From: Nitrosomonadales bacterium
GTDB taxonomy: Bacteria > Pseudomonadota > Gammaproteobacteria > Burkholderiales > Nitrosomonadaceae
Assembly: GCA_009886095.1 (NCBI GenBank)
Contig: VFJL01000004.1
Span: forward strand, 1 to 40,332
DNA: 40,332 bases
Direction: 5' to 3'
How positions within the stretch are numbered: the stretch's first letter is position 1; each line of letters begins with the position of its first letter. The notes under the pieces were generated by a model. The model did not search any database. It was not told the origin of the DNA and was given only the letters and a program-made list of their open reading frames with translations. The translations under genes were made by a program, and so were the position numbers. Shown here piece by piece: positions 18,600-28,247 of this stretch.

Positions 18600-21269
18600 A
18601 TGGAACCTCTACCCGACATCGATCCGCAGGAAACACAGGAATGGCTGGAGGCACTGGAATCCGTACTGATACACGAGGGGACGGAGCGGGCGCATTACCT
18701 TTTGGAAAAGCTGGTGGAAAAAGCCCGCCGCTCCGGTGCTTATCTCCCTTATAGCGCCACTACCGCCTACATCAATACCATACCACCCGGCAAGGAAGAA
18801 CGTTCACCCGGCAATCATGAGCTGGAACACCGTATCCGCTCTTATGTGCGATGGAACTCGATGGCGATGGTGTTGCGTGCCAATAAAAATACCAATGTCG
18901 GCGGCCATATTGCCAGCTTTGCGTCTGCTGCAACACTTTACGATGTCGGCTATAACCATTTCTGGCATGCCGCCAGCCCGGATCACGGTGGTGATCTGGT
19001 ATTCGCACAAGGGCACTCCTCGCCAGGCCTTTACGCCCATGCTTTCCTGTCAGGAGAGCTGACACGGGAACAGCTCGATAATTTTCGCCAGGAAGTGGGG
19101 GGCAAAGGTTTGTCTTCCTATCCGCATCCATGGTTGATGCCCGACTTCTGGCAGTTCCCGACGGTATCAATGGGATTGGGTCCGTTAATGGCGATCTACC
19201 AGGCACGCTTCATGAAATATCTGGACAGCCGTGGGTTGATCAAAACCCGGGGACGTAAAGTCTGGGCCTTCATGGGCGACGGTGAAATGGATGAGCCGGA
19301 AGCACTGGGTGCGATTTCGCTGGCCTCGCGTGAGAATCTGGACAATTTGATTTTCGTCATCAACTGCAATCTTCAGCGCCTCGATGGACCGGTGCGCGGC
19401 AACGGCAAGATCATCCAGGAACTGGAAGGTGATTTTCGCGGCGCCGGCTGGAATGTCGTCAAGGTAATCTGGGGTTCCTACTGGGACCACTTGCTGGCCC
19501 GGGATACCAAAGGCTTGCTGCAACAGCGCATGATGGAATGTGTTGATGGTGAGTACCAAACCTTCAAGTCCAGAGACGGTGCCTATGTACGCAAGCATTT
19601 TTTCGGCAAATATCCGGAACTGCTGGAAATGGTCGTCAACATGTCCGACGACGATATCTGGCGTCTGAATCGTGGTGGCCATGATCCGCATAAAGTCTAT
19701 GCCGCCTACGCCGCAGCGGTAAAACACACGGGGCAACCTACCGTGATACTTGCCAAAACCATTAAAGGCTACGGCATGGGCGAAGCGGGTGAGGCGCAGA
19801 ACATCACGCATCAGCAGAAAAAAATGGGCACCACTTCGCTGAAAGCATTTCGTGACCGCTTTGGTTTGTCGATTCCGGATGACAAGATCGATGAAATACC
19901 GTATCTCACGTTCGATCAGGACTCACCCGAACTTACTTACATGCGGGCACAGCGCAAAGCGCTGGGGGGCTTCCTCCACCACCGTCGGCGCAAGGCGGAG
20001 CCGCTGCAAATCCCGCCACTGGCAGCGTTTGAATCCTTACTCAAGGCCGGTGGTGAAGGGCGTGAATCTTCTACCACTATGGCATTTGTGCGCATACTGA
20101 ATATTCTGGTAAAAGACAAGAATATCGGGAAGCACGTGGTGCCGATTGTTGCAGACGAGTCGCGCACTTTTGGCATGGAAGGAATGTTCCGGCAACTCGG
20201 CATCTGGTCTTCAGTAGGACAGCTCTACACACCACAGGATGCCGATCAACTGATGTACTACAAGGAAGACAAGAACGGCCAAATCCTGCAGGAAGGCATC
20301 AATGAAGCGGGGGCCATGTCATCCTGGATGGCGGCGGCAACCGCTTATAGCACGCACGGTGTGCAGATGATTCCCTTCTTTATTTTCTATTCCATGTTTG
20401 GGTTCCAGCGTATTGGTGATCTTGCCTGGGCGGCAGGAGACATGCGGTGCCGTGGCTTTTTACTGGGTGGCACTGCTGGGCGCACTACCCTGAACGGCGA
20501 GGGCCTGCAGCACGAAGACGGCCACAGCCATCTGGCAGCCTCTACTATTCCCAATTGTATATCCTACGACCCCACATTTGCTTATGAGCTTGCAGTCATT
20601 ATCCAGGACGGCCTGCGCCGCATGTGTCAGGAACAGGAAGATGTATATTATTACATCACCGTGATGAACGAAAATTACCCGCATCCAGAAATGCCCAAAA
20701 ATGCGGAGCCAGGCATTTTGCAGGGCATGTATCTATTCCGTGAAGGTAACCAGGCAAGCGGGGGGGGTTCAGCGCTGCGAGTACAGTTGCTCGGTTCCGG
20801 CACTATCCTGCGCGAAGTAATCGCGGCAGCGGAAATACTGGAAAAAGAATATGGTGTTACCGCCGATATCTGGAGCGTCACCAGCTTTAATGAATTGCGG
20901 CGCGAGGCACTGGACGTGACGCGCTGGAACATGCTGCACCCCACCGAACCGGCAAGATTATCCTATGTGGCAACTTGTCTCAGAGACTGTACGGGGCCGG
21001 TAGTGGCAGCAACCGACTATATGAAAATATTTGCCGACCAGATACGCGAATTTGTGCCGGGGCGTTACAAAGTATTGGGTACCGATGGTTTTGGGCGTTC
21101 TGATACACGCGAAAAACTGCGCCAATTCTTCGAGGTAGATCGCTATTATGTTACCGTCGCCACGCTCAAAGCACTGGCCGAAGAAGGCAAAATATCAGCG
21201 GAAAAAGTAATGCATGCAATAAACAAATTCGGTATTGATCCGGACAAACCAAATCCGGTGAAAGTGTAA
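18600..21269 (+). CDS. aceE: Pyruvate dehydrogenase E1 component (homodimeric type)
   Basis: This 889-residue, thiamine-diphosphate-dependent E1 decarboxylates pyruvate and passes the acetyl group to the E2 lipoyl arm. The TPP-binding motif begins at GDGEMDEPE (226-234) and ends with NCNLQRLDGPV (about 258). VADESRTFGMEGMFRQLGIW is characteristic of the large single-chain E1 family. Its length matches AceE rather than the split alpha/beta form. aceF follows 126 bases downstream with its own ribosome binding site. No pdhR-like regulator is in the window. Confidence 0.97.
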   Translation: MEPLPDIDPQETQEWLEALESVLIHEGTERAHYLLEKLVEKARRSGAYLPYSATTAYINTIPPGKEERSPGNHELEHRIRSYVRWNSMAMVLRANKNTNVGGHIASFASAATLYDVGYNHFWHAASPDHGGDLVFAQGHSSPGLYAHAFLSGELTREQLDNFRQEVGGKGLSSYPHPWLMPDFWQFPTVSMGLGPLMAIYQARFMKYLDSRGLIKTRGRKVWAFMGDGEMDEPEALGAISLASRENLDNLIFVINCNLQRLDGPVRGNGKIIQELEGDFRGAGWNVVKVIWGSYWDHLLARDTKGLLQQRMMECVDGEYQTFKSRDGAYVRKHFFGKYPELLEMVVNMSDDDIWRLNRGGHDPHKVYAAYAAAVKHTGQPTVILAKTIKGYGMGEAGEAQNITHQQKKMGTTSLKAFRDRFGLSIPDDKIDEIPYLTFDQDSPELTYMRAQRKALGGFLHHRRRKAEPLQIPPLAAFESLLKAGGEGRESSTTMAFVRILNILVKDKNIGKHVVPIVADESRTFGMEGMFRQLGIWSSVGQLYTPQDADQLMYYKEDKNGQILQEGINEAGAMSSWMAAATAYSTHGVQMIPFFIFYSMFGFQRIGDLAWAAGDMRCRGFLLGGTAGRTTLNGEGLQHEDGHSHLAASTIPNCISYDPTFAYELAVIIQDGLRRMCQEQEDVYYYITVMNENYPHPEMPKNAEPGILQGMYLFREGNQASGGGSALRVQLLGSGTILREVIAAAEILEKEYGVTADIWSVTSFNELRREALDVTRWNMLHPTEPARLSYVATCLRDCTGPVVAATDYMKIFADQIREFVPGRYKVLGTDGFGRSDTREKLRQFFEVDRYYVTVATLKALAEEGKISAEKVMHAINKFGIDPDKPNPVKV

Positions 21270-21395
21270 AAGGGGGGCAGGGGTTGTTTCACTCCCCAGG
21301 CACACAGCACGTGGACGCAGACTGTAACTCGCAAGTTGCGAAGCGGATGGATTGCACTTGTCACCCCACATGTAAATATGAACGAAGGAAAAAGC

Positions 21396-22694
21396 GTGGC
21401 AGAGACTAAACAGGTATTGGTCCCCGACATCGGCGACTTCAAAGATGTCCCCGTCATCGAAGTGCTGGTGAAACCCGGCGACACGGTCAAGATGGAAGAC
21501 CCGCTGATTTCTTTGGAATCGGACAAGGCAACGATAGAAGTACCTTCTCCTGTTGACGGGGTAGTCAAAGAAATCGGGATTAAGGTGGGCGACAAGGTTT
21601 CCGAGGGCTCGTTCATTCTGGTAATGGAAATCTCCGTAGCAAGTGATGCAACCGTAATTTCCCGCACACCCGCCGCAACTCCTGCTCCTGTGGTGACCAT
21701 TCCAGAATTAACCTCGGTGCGCACTTCGCAGCCGGCTCGCCAGCCCCCACCCGCCGCCCCCGCATTGATGGATGATGCCACTTTTGCCAAGGCGCATGCC
21801 GGCCCTTCCGTGCGGCGTTTTGCGCGCGAATTGGGCGTAAATCCCGGCTTGGTTAAAGGCAGCGGGCCCAAGCAACGCATACTCAAGGAAGACGTCCAGG
21901 CCTATGTCAAGACTCAATTGTCAAAGCCACGCGGCGGCGATGGTGAGGGACTTAATCTGTTGCCGTGGCCGCAAGTAAATTTCGCTAAATTTGGCGCAGT
22001 GGAATTGAGACCGTTGTCACGTATCAGAAAAATTGCGGGCGCAAACTTGCATCGCAACTGGGTGATGATTCCGCATGTCACCCAGTTCGATGAAGCTGAC
22101 ATCACTGACCTGGAAACCCTGCGCAAGCAGTCCAATGAGACCGCAAAAAAAGACGGGATCAAAATCACACTGCTGGCATTCCTGATGCAGGCTACAGTAG
22201 CGGCACTGAAGAAATTTCCCGAATTCAACGCTTCGCTCGACAGCACCGGCGATGAAATAAATTTGGTGATCAAGAACTACTTTCACCTTGGCTTTGCTGC
22301 CGATACACCTCATGGCCTGATGGTGCCAGTGATCCGTGACGTGGATCAGAAAGGCGTGATTGCCATTGCCGGGGAATTGGGCCATCTCTCGGCCCTCGCC
22401 CGCGAAGGTGGGCTGAAGCCTGCTGAAATGCAAGGTGCCAGCTTCACCATTTCCAGCCTGGGCGGTATCGGTGGCACTGCCTTTACACCCATCATCAATG
22501 CGCCGGAAGTCGCTATTCTTGGCATTTCCCGCGCCAGCATAAAGCCGGTCTATCGCGATAATCAATTTATCCCGCGTCTGATGCTGCCGTTATCTTTATC
22601 CTATGATCATCGCGTGATCGATGGCGCCTCCGCTGCACGCTTCACTTCTTATCTGGCCACAGTGCTAGCCGACATGCGCCAGATGGTGGTGTGA
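21396..22694 (+). CDS. aceF: Dihydrolipoyllysine acetyltransferase (PDH E2 component)
   Basis: The E2 core (432 residues) carries acetyl groups to CoA. A single lipoyl domain (about 1-78) has the lipoylated lysine K44 in SLESDKATIEVPSP. A Pro/Ala-rich linker is followed by a peripheral subunit-binding domain (PSVRRFARELGVNPGLVKGS). The catalytic domain ends with SYDHRVIDGASAARF, which contains the active His and Asp. E. coli has three lipoyl domains; one is common elsewhere. I chose GTG 21396 because GAAGGA lies 6 bases upstream, although the frame is open back to 21336. No E3 gene (lpdA) follows. Confidence 0.95.
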   Translation: MAETKQVLVPDIGDFKDVPVIEVLVKPGDTVKMEDPLISLESDKATIEVPSPVDGVVKEIGIKVGDKVSEGSFILVMEISVASDATVISRTPAATPAPVVTIPELTSVRTSQPARQPPPAAPALMDDATFAKAHAGPSVRRFARELGVNPGLVKGSGPKQRILKEDVQAYVKTQLSKPRGGDGEGLNLLPWPQVNFAKFGAVELRPLSRIRKIAGANLHRNWVMIPHVTQFDEADITDLETLRKQSNETAKKDGIKITLLAFLMQATVAALKKFPEFNASLDSTGDEINLVIKNYFHLGFAADTPHGLMVPVIRDVDQKGVIAIAGELGHLSALAREGGLKPAEMQGASFTISSLGGIGGTAFTPIINAPEVAILGISRASIKPVYRDNQFIPRLMLPLSLSYDHRVIDGASAARFTSYLATVLADMRQMVV

Positions 22695-22781
22695 GAAATG
22701 GATATCGTCGCAACGATACAAAAACAGAAAGATTGCCGGAAATTTTCTCCGTATCAGTACACTCCGGTACTCCAGTAGACG

Positions 22782-23456
22782 ATGTCCAGATCCGAATCTT
22801 CTTTCATCGGTATTCTCGGCGGTACCTTCGATCCCATCCATTACGGTCACTTACGTATCGCTGAAGAAGTTGTCGAGACAATCGGCCTGCGCGAGATGCG
22901 CTTTGTGCCTGCCGGGAGGCCGCGTTTGCGCTACACTCCCATCGCATCGCCGCAACATCGTACAGCGATGGTACACGCCGCCATCCAGAATAACCCCAGA
23001 TTTGTTCTGGATGAACGCGAAACCCGTCGCGCTGGACCCAGTTACAGCGTAGAGTCGCTGCGCGAATTCAAACAGGAAATGGCAGGAAATATTAATCTGT
23101 GTTTCGTCATGGGCGCAGACGCTTTCATAAAACTTGCTGGGTGGCATAACTGGCGTGAGTTGTTCGGGCTATGTCATGTCATCATCGCTGCTCGTCCTGG
23201 TCATGCACTTGCAACGAACCATGATATCTTGCCACAAGAATTAAGAGAAGAATGCGCGCAGCGCTGGGTATCCAGCGCAAGCAGTCTTGAATGTGCGTCC
23301 AGCGGATTGATTTTTGTCGCGCCGACGACCCTGCTGGATATTTCCGCAACCACCATCCGTGCACGTATTAGCGCCAAACGTAGCGTGCGCTATTTGCTTC
23401 CCGACACGGTTCTCGATTATATTGAAACGAATCACTTGTATTCAGGAGAAGAATGA
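22782..23456 (+). CDS. nadD: Nicotinate-nucleotide adenylyltransferase
   Basis: NadD (224 residues) adenylates nicotinate mononucleotide in NAD synthesis. GILGGTFDPIHYGHLRIAEE contains the nucleotidyltransferase HxGH motif, and DISATTIRARI is the C-terminal ISxTxxR motif. VMGADAFIKLAGWHNW is also family-typical. Its stop overlaps the rsfS start in an ATGA arrangement, so the pair is translationally coupled. The last NAD step, nadE, is also in the window at 30833. Confidence 0.96.
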   Translation: MSRSESSFIGILGGTFDPIHYGHLRIAEEVVETIGLREMRFVPAGRPRLRYTPIASPQHRTAMVHAAIQNNPRFVLDERETRRAGPSYSVESLREFKQEMAGNINLCFVMGADAFIKLAGWHNWRELFGLCHVIIAARPGHALATNHDILPQELREECAQRWVSSASSLECASSGLIFVAPTTLLDISATTIRARISAKRSVRYLLPDTVLDYIETNHLYSGEE

Positions 23457-23929
23457 AACTCGATAAGCTGGTAAACATTATTGTCGCTGCGCTGGAAGAT
23501 ATCAAAGCGCATGATATCAGGGTGCTGAATGTGGCGGGCGTAACTACTTTGTTTGATCGCATGATTATTGCCAGCGCGGATTCCAGCCGTCAGACCGTGG
23601 CGCTGGCAAACAACGTGCAGGGAAAAGTCAGGGCTGGCGGTGGTGCGGTATTCGGCATGGAAGGTGAGGAGACTGGCGAGTGGGTGCTGGTAGATCTGGG
23701 TGATGTACTGGTACACGTCATGCAGACCAGTACGCGTATCCATTATAATCTGGAGGATTTGTGGGCGAGTGCAGATGTGGTGGATATGAAAGTGAAAGTG
23801 AAGACAAAGGTGAAAAAGGTTGCTGTCGGCGGGGTCAAAAGCAAGGCCGCTGTAAAACCACGCAAGACCCCGCTTAAACCGGCTGCCACCGCCACAAGAA
23901 CTAAATCCAGGCTGTCTGAGCCATTGTAG
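23453..23929 (+). CDS. rsfS: Ribosome silencing factor RsfS with a long basic tail
   Basis: RsfS (158 residues here) binds ribosomal protein uL14 and blocks subunit joining in poor growth conditions. The conserved domain (1-108) includes [36 protein letters not shown] and the ending YNLEDLW. About 50 residues follow that are rich in Lys, Ala, Val and Pro ([15 protein letters not shown] and onward). The core family is 105-120 residues, so this low-complexity basic tail is an extension. It is coupled to nadD by a 4-base overlap and followed by rlmH after 2 bases. Confidence 0.95.
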   Translation: MKLDKLVNIIVAALEDIKAHDIRVLNVAGVTTLFDRMIIASADSSRQTVALANNVQGKVRAGGGAVFGMEGEETGEWVLVDLGDVLVHVMQTSTRIHYNLEDLWASADVVDMKVKVKTKVKKVAVGGVKSKAAVKPRKTPLKPAATATRTKSRLSEPL

Positions 23930-23931
23930 AT

Positions 23932-24402
23932 ATGAAATTCTTCATCCTGGCGGTCGGCAATAAAATGCCGGGGTGGGTAGAAACCGGTTTTATCGAGTAC
24001 GCCAAACGCATGCCGCACGAGGCAAGCATTGAGTTACTGGAAATCAAACCGGAAAAGCGTGACAGCGGTAAAAAAGTAGAACAACTGCTGGCTGCTGAAG
24101 GGGCGCGCATACTGGCAGCACTCCCACCCAAATGCCGGATCGTGGCGATGGATGAGCATGGCAGGCAATGGACCACGGTCAAACTGGCTGAGTCTATCAG
24201 CGGATGGATGAAAGATGGCGGCGATACCGCATTCATCATCGGTGGTGCGGACGGGCTTGACACCGGCATCAAGAACTCAGCAAGTGAACTATTGGCATTG
24301 TCTGCTCTGACACTACCGCACGGTTTGGCGCGAGTACTGCTGGCAGAACAGTTGTACCGTGCGGTGTCAATCATCAAACGGCACCCTTATCACCGGAAAT
24401 GA
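23932..24402 (+). CDS. rlmH: 23S rRNA (pseudouridine1915-N3)-methyltransferase
   Basis: RlmH (156 residues) is a SPOUT methyltransferase that modifies helix 69 of 23S rRNA. The SAM-binding knot shows [10 protein letters not shown] and [20 protein letters not shown], and the protein ends with the invariant [14 protein letters not shown]. Length is exactly typical. It starts 2 bases after rsfS, the usual partner order. Confidence 0.97.
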   Translation: MKFFILAVGNKMPGWVETGFIEYAKRMPHEASIELLEIKPEKRDSGKKVEQLLAAEGARILAALPPKCRIVAMDEHGRQWTTVKLAESISGWMKDGGDTAFIIGGADGLDTGIKNSASELLALSALTLPHGLARVLLAEQLYRAVSIIKRHPYHRK

Positions 24403-24498
24403 CATTCAAGTACATCCAGTAGCTCTACGGATGCACCCTATGAGTTCAGTATCCCAATATAGAACTTCATGAGCTCGCATGATGGACGCACAGAGAGC

Positions 24499-25122
24499 AT
24501 GATCCAACCAAAAAACCGCATCTACCTGGCATCCCGCAGCCTTCGCCGGCAGGAGCTATTGAAGCAGATCGGGGTAAATTTCGAATTGCTGTTGCTACGC
24601 GAAACCCTGCCCCGTGGATCGGATATAGATGAAACGCCACTACCGGATGAATTGCCGGCGGACTATGCCTGCCGCATTGCCAGAACAAAGGCTGAGGCGG
24701 GATGGGTTCAGCTAATACAGCGCGGGGCTCCGCTCCTGCCAGTACTCGCGGCAGATACAGTAGTGTCGCTGGAAGGGCATATTTTTGGCAAGCCTGAAAA
24801 CTCGGCACATGCAGAAAAAATGCTGACTATGCTTTCCAGCCGGACTCATCAGGTGCTGACTGCAATAGCCATAGCTGAACTGGATAGAGTACGGGTACAC
24901 CTCTCCATCACCTCGGTGAAGTTTCGTGATATCAGTAAGCTCGAAATCCGCACTTACCTGGCCAGCAATGAAGCGCATGACAAGGCGGGCGCCTACGCGA
25001 TTCAGGGAGTAGCGGCTGTTTTCATAGCAAATATTTCTGGCAGTTATAGCGGCGTAATGGGGCTGCCGCTGTTTGAAACAGCACAACTGCTGAAGGAATT
25101 CGATGTAGAAATATTGCCATGA
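24499..25122 (+). CDS. Maf family nucleotide pyrophosphatase (YhdE-like)
   Basis: The protein is about 207 residues. IYLASRSLRRQELLKQIGV is the Maf phosphate-binding start, LAADTVVSLEGHIFGKP holds the catalytic Asp, and DKAGAYAIQGVAAVFIANIS, GSYSGVMGLPL completes the site. The family hydrolyses dTTP/UTP or modified nucleotides and is thought to prevent their misincorporation. The frame is open to an ATG at 24469, which would add 10 residues. I prefer 24499 because homologues begin a few residues before RIYLAS; neither has a strong ribosome binding site. It lies between rlmH and rng, as in many betaproteobacteria. Confidence 0.92.
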   Translation: MIQPKNRIYLASRSLRRQELLKQIGVNFELLLLRETLPRGSDIDETPLPDELPADYACRIARTKAEAGWVQLIQRGAPLLPVLAADTVVSLEGHIFGKPENSAHAEKMLTMLSSRTHQVLTAIAIAELDRVRVHLSITSVKFRDISKLEIRTYLASNEAHDKAGAYAIQGVAAVFIANISGSYSGVMGLPLFETAQLLKEFDVEILP

Positions 25123-25153
25123 ACCAATAATCCTAAACCCAGCAGTTAACCGC

Positions 25154-25192
25154 TCATTTCACAGTGTCAATGATGAAATGGAAATGAAATGA
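25154..25192. repeat. Possible relic of the interspersed repeat, copy H
   Basis: GTGTCAATGATGAAATGGAA (25164-25183) resembles the right end of the repeat family (GTGTCACTGATGAAATGGAA). It is flanked by TCATTTC and GAAATGA. No central or left segment is visible, so chance similarity is possible. It lies in the 136-base gap before rng. Confidence 0.3.
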
Positions 25193-25258
25193 GGAAATAT
25201 TGTTTGTAAGCAACAAAGTATCGCGACGAATCCAAATTTTTAAAGGCGCCCTTTATTT

Positions 25259-26710
25259 ATGAGCAGCGAAATACTTGTCAATATCACCCCACAAGAAACC
25301 CGTGTTGCGGTGATGGAGCAAGGTGTGGTGCAGGAATTGCACATAGAGCGCACCGGCAGCAGCGGCATTGTCGGCAATATCTACAGTGGCCGCGTCAGCC
25401 GGGTACTCCCTGGAATGCAATCGGCTTTTATAGACATCGGTCTTGATCGTGCCGCATTCCTGCACGTGGCTGATATTTGGAGGCTACGCCAGAACGGGGA
25501 TACCGACAAACCTATCGAAAGACTGCTGCACGAAGGTGAAAGTATTCTGGTCCAGGTTATTAAAGACTCCATCGGCACCAAGGGTGCGCGCTTGTCCACC
25601 CAGATCAGTATTGCCGGACGACTGCTGGTTTATCTTCCACAGGAATCTCATATCGGGATTTCCCAACGCATCGAAAATGAGGCCGAGCGTGAACTGCTAC
25701 GGGAAAAGTTGCAGCATTTGTTATCCGCTGATGAGAAGGGTGGCTATATCATTCGCACCATGGCGGAAACCGCCAGTGAATACGATTTGCAGACCGATAT
25801 AGCTTATCTGCATAAGCTGTGGCACAGCATCTGGAAAAAATCTTCCGCTTCCACGCCCACGCTGCTCTATCAGGATCTGACGCTTGGTCACCGTGTGCTG
25901 CGCGATTTTGTAGATGACGACACAGTACGTATTTTAGTGGACTCACGTGAGACTTTTCAGAAAATGTTTGCATTTGCCCAAGCCTATATGGTCAATGTGG
26001 TGGAGCGGGTAAATCACTATGCCGGAGAGCGCCCATTATTTGACCTGTATGGGGTGGAAGACGAAATTGAAAGGTCCCTGGCAAGGCGGGTGAATTTAAA
26101 ATCTGGTGGCTACCTCATTGTTGATCAGACCGAAGCACTCACCACCGTGGATGTCAATACCGGAGGATTCATTGGCATACGTAGCTTCGACGACACTATT
26201 TTCAAAACCAACCTGGAAGCAGCGCAAGTAATCGCGCGCCAGTTACGCCTGAGAAATTTGGGTGGCATCATTATTATCGATTTTATCGACATGGAAAATG
26301 GTGAACACAGGAATGCTGTGCTCACCGAATTCAAGAAAGCGCTGATCAAAGATCGAACCCGCATGACTGTAAGTGGTTTCACTGTGCTGGGACTGGTAGA
26401 GATGACGCGCAAACGTACGCGCGAGAGCCTTGCTCACATCCTATGCGAATCCTGCCCTACCTGCCAGGGACGCGGCGAGGTCAGAACTGCACAAACGATG
26501 TGTTACGAAATCCTGCGTGAATTGCTGCGTGAATCCCGTCAATTCGACGCCCGTGAATTTCGCATTCTCGCCTCGCAGCAAGTAATTGATTTGTTCCTCG
26601 ACGAAGAATCTCAAAGCCTGGCACAGTTGGGCGACTTCATTGCCAAACCCATTAGTCTGCAAGTGGAAGTGGCTTATACCCAGGAACAGTATGATGTGAT
26701 CTTGATGTGA
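25259..26710 (+). CDS. rng: Ribonuclease G
   Basis: RNase G (483 residues) is an endonuclease for 16S rRNA 5' maturation and mRNA decay. An S1 domain (about 37-125, NIYSGRVSRVLPGMQSAFID) is followed by the catalytic segment DQTEALTTVDVNTGGF and IIIDFIDM, which supplies the metal-binding aspartates. CESCPTCQGRG is the zinc-link. It has the short RNase G length without the long RNase E C-terminal scaffold. The ATG follows AAAGGCGCCCTTTATTT, whose AAAGG ribosome binding site can pair with the adjacent CCTTT. Confidence 0.96.
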   Translation: MSSEILVNITPQETRVAVMEQGVVQELHIERTGSSGIVGNIYSGRVSRVLPGMQSAFIDIGLDRAAFLHVADIWRLRQNGDTDKPIERLLHEGESILVQVIKDSIGTKGARLSTQISIAGRLLVYLPQESHIGISQRIENEAERELLREKLQHLLSADEKGGYIIRTMAETASEYDLQTDIAYLHKLWHSIWKKSSASTPTLLYQDLTLGHRVLRDFVDDDTVRILVDSRETFQKMFAFAQAYMVNVVERVNHYAGERPLFDLYGVEDEIERSLARRVNLKSGGYLIVDQTEALTTVDVNTGGFIGIRSFDDTIFKTNLEAAQVIARQLRLRNLGGIIIIDFIDMENGEHRNAVLTEFKKALIKDRTRMTVSGFTVLGLVEMTRKRTRESLAHILCESCPTCQGRGEVRTAQTMCYEILRELLRESRQFDAREFRILASQQVIDLFLDEESQSLAQLGDFIAKPISLQVEVAYTQEQYDVILM

Positions 26711-26716
26711 TTCCAA

Positions 26717-27071
26717 TTACATTTCAGGCTGACAATAAAGTACCCGTTCCACCAGGCGGGCTTTGGCAAATTCCCCAAAGGTACGTGAGAAGGTAGATTC
26801 GGAGGGTAATCCGGCACGGTGAGAAACCGCAGATGCGCCGATCCATCGTCAGACGCTTGATCAACCCACGCGTCGTGGCCAGTCTCAATACCGACTTGGC
26901 CACGAAGGCATTTGCCAGCCAGGATCGTTCATGCGGCGGACGTCCTTCGCCGCACCATGACGAACACACAAACTCCTCGATACGTACCCACTCCAGGGTA
27001 TGGATGACTTTCTCCAACTTCGGCGTCAGTGCGCCTACCTCGTTACGCAATTCAGGCAGAAATTCGTGCTA
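26717..27071 (-). pseudogene. Decayed N-terminal fragment of an IS transposase (DUF772/IS5-like)
   Basis: The minus strand reads HEFLPELRNEVGALTPKLEK, then FVAKSVLRLATTRGLIKRLT, typical of the N-terminal DUF772 domain of IS5/IS1182-type transposases. Near 26805-26815 the sense shifts frame: after MDRRICGFSPCR the expected PSESTFSRTFGEFAKARLVE reads in another frame and stops at 26717-26719. A small deletion has occurred there and the catalytic C-terminus is absent. It fills the gap between rng and queG. No intact terminal repeats are obvious. Confidence 0.7.
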
Positions 27072-27140
27072 AATCATATTTGATTTTGCTCGTGATCAAC
27101 GATCGAGCCATATACAATAGAACTGGCGCCATATCTGCAT

Positions 27141-28247
27141 TTACAAGTTGCCCGGCGAATCGCACCGCCTATCATGCTGCTGCAACGCCCATTGCACGTG
27201 CTCGCGCACCAGCGCTGAGGCATCATCGCGTCGCGCCTGCAATGCACCAGCCACCGCTGCGGACGATGGTGCGTTGCCCAGTCCGATCGCCAGGTTACGC
27301 AACCACTGCTCATGGCCGATGCGACGGATTGGGCTGCCGGCAAGTGCGGTGTCAAACTGCTCTTTGCTCCAGCCGAACAGTTCGACCAAGGAGACATCAT
27401 CCAAACCGTTGCGCACGGCGAAATCGTCTTCACCGGTGATTGCGGCAAACTTGTTCCACGGGCAGATCAACTGGCAATCATCACAGCCATACACCCGGTT
27501 GCCGATCAGGGGGCGCAGCATTTCCGGGATGCTGCCCTTATGTTCGATGGTGAGATAGGAAATGCAGCGTCTTGCATCCAGCCGGTAGGGCGCGATGATG
27601 GCCTGGGTCGGGCAGATCGCGATGCATTTGCTGCAACTGCCGCAATAGTTACCACCGGCCTGATCCACTGGCAGCGGCAGATCGGTATACACCTCGCCGA
27701 GAAAAAACATCGACCCCGCTTCGCGTGAAAGCAGCAGCGTATGCTTACCGCGCCAGCCAAGGCCGGATTTCTGCGCCCACTCCACCTCCATCACCGGTGC
27801 GCTATCAGTGAACACGCGGTAATTGAAAGGTCCCACCTCCACAGCAATTTTATCGGCCAGTTTCTGCAGGCGCACGCGCAGCACCTTGTGATAATCGCGC
27901 CCCAATGCATAGCGGGAAATAAATGCCCTGGTGCCATCCTGCATCACCTCCCAGCTATCTTTCGCTGTAGGCGGTGTATTATTCATGCGCACCGAGATCA
28001 CGCGTAGCGTGCCGGGCACGAGTTCCGCCGGGCGGGTGCGGCGGCTGCCGTGTTTTGCCATATAATCCATCTCGCCGTGGTGGCCCTGGTTGAGCCACTC
28101 GAGCAGACCCGCTTCGGCCTGCGACATATCGGCAGCGGCATCGGCGATACGGATATCCTGAAAGCCGAGCTCTCTGCCCCATGCTTTGATGGCAACAGTC
28201 AGCGCTACGAAATCTTGTGGCGAATTTTTGGAAATACTTTCTTGCAT
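27141..28247 (-). CDS. queG: Epoxyqueuosine reductase
   Basis: QueG (368 residues) reduces epoxyqueuosine to queuosine in tRNA using cobalamin and iron-sulfur clusters. RVFTDSAPVMEVEWAQKSGL and GWRGKHTLLL form the catalytic core with the conserved Asp. Two [4Fe-4S] motifs follow (CGSCSKCIAICPTQAI, and CDDCQLICPWN). A C-terminal helical repeat region matches the family. The frame extends back to 28340, but that part is unlike the family, and I chose the ATG at 28247. Its first codons overlap the divergent tsaE start. Confidence 0.93.
   Translation of the reverse strand: MQESISKNSPQDFVALTVAIKAWGRELGFQDIRIADAAADMSQAEAGLLEWLNQGHHGEMDYMAKHGSRRTRPAELVPGTLRVISVRMNNTPPTAKDSWEVMQDGTRAFISRYALGRDYHKVLRVRLQKLADKIAVEVGPFNYRVFTDSAPVMEVEWAQKSGLGWRGKHTLLLSREAGSMFFLGEVYTDLPLPVDQAGGNYCGSCSKCIAICPTQAIIAPYRLDARRCISYLTIEHKGSIPEMLRPLIGNRVYGCDDCQLICPWNKFAAITGEDDFAVRNGLDDVSLVELFGWSKEQFDTALAGSPIRRIGHEQWLRNLAIGLGNAPSSAAVAGALQARRDDASALVREHVQWALQQHDRRCDSPGNL

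Noticed and set aside
26833-27072. Plus-strand open frame between rng and queG
   Set aside because: The opposite strand carries recognisable transposase sequence, so this frame is its shadow.
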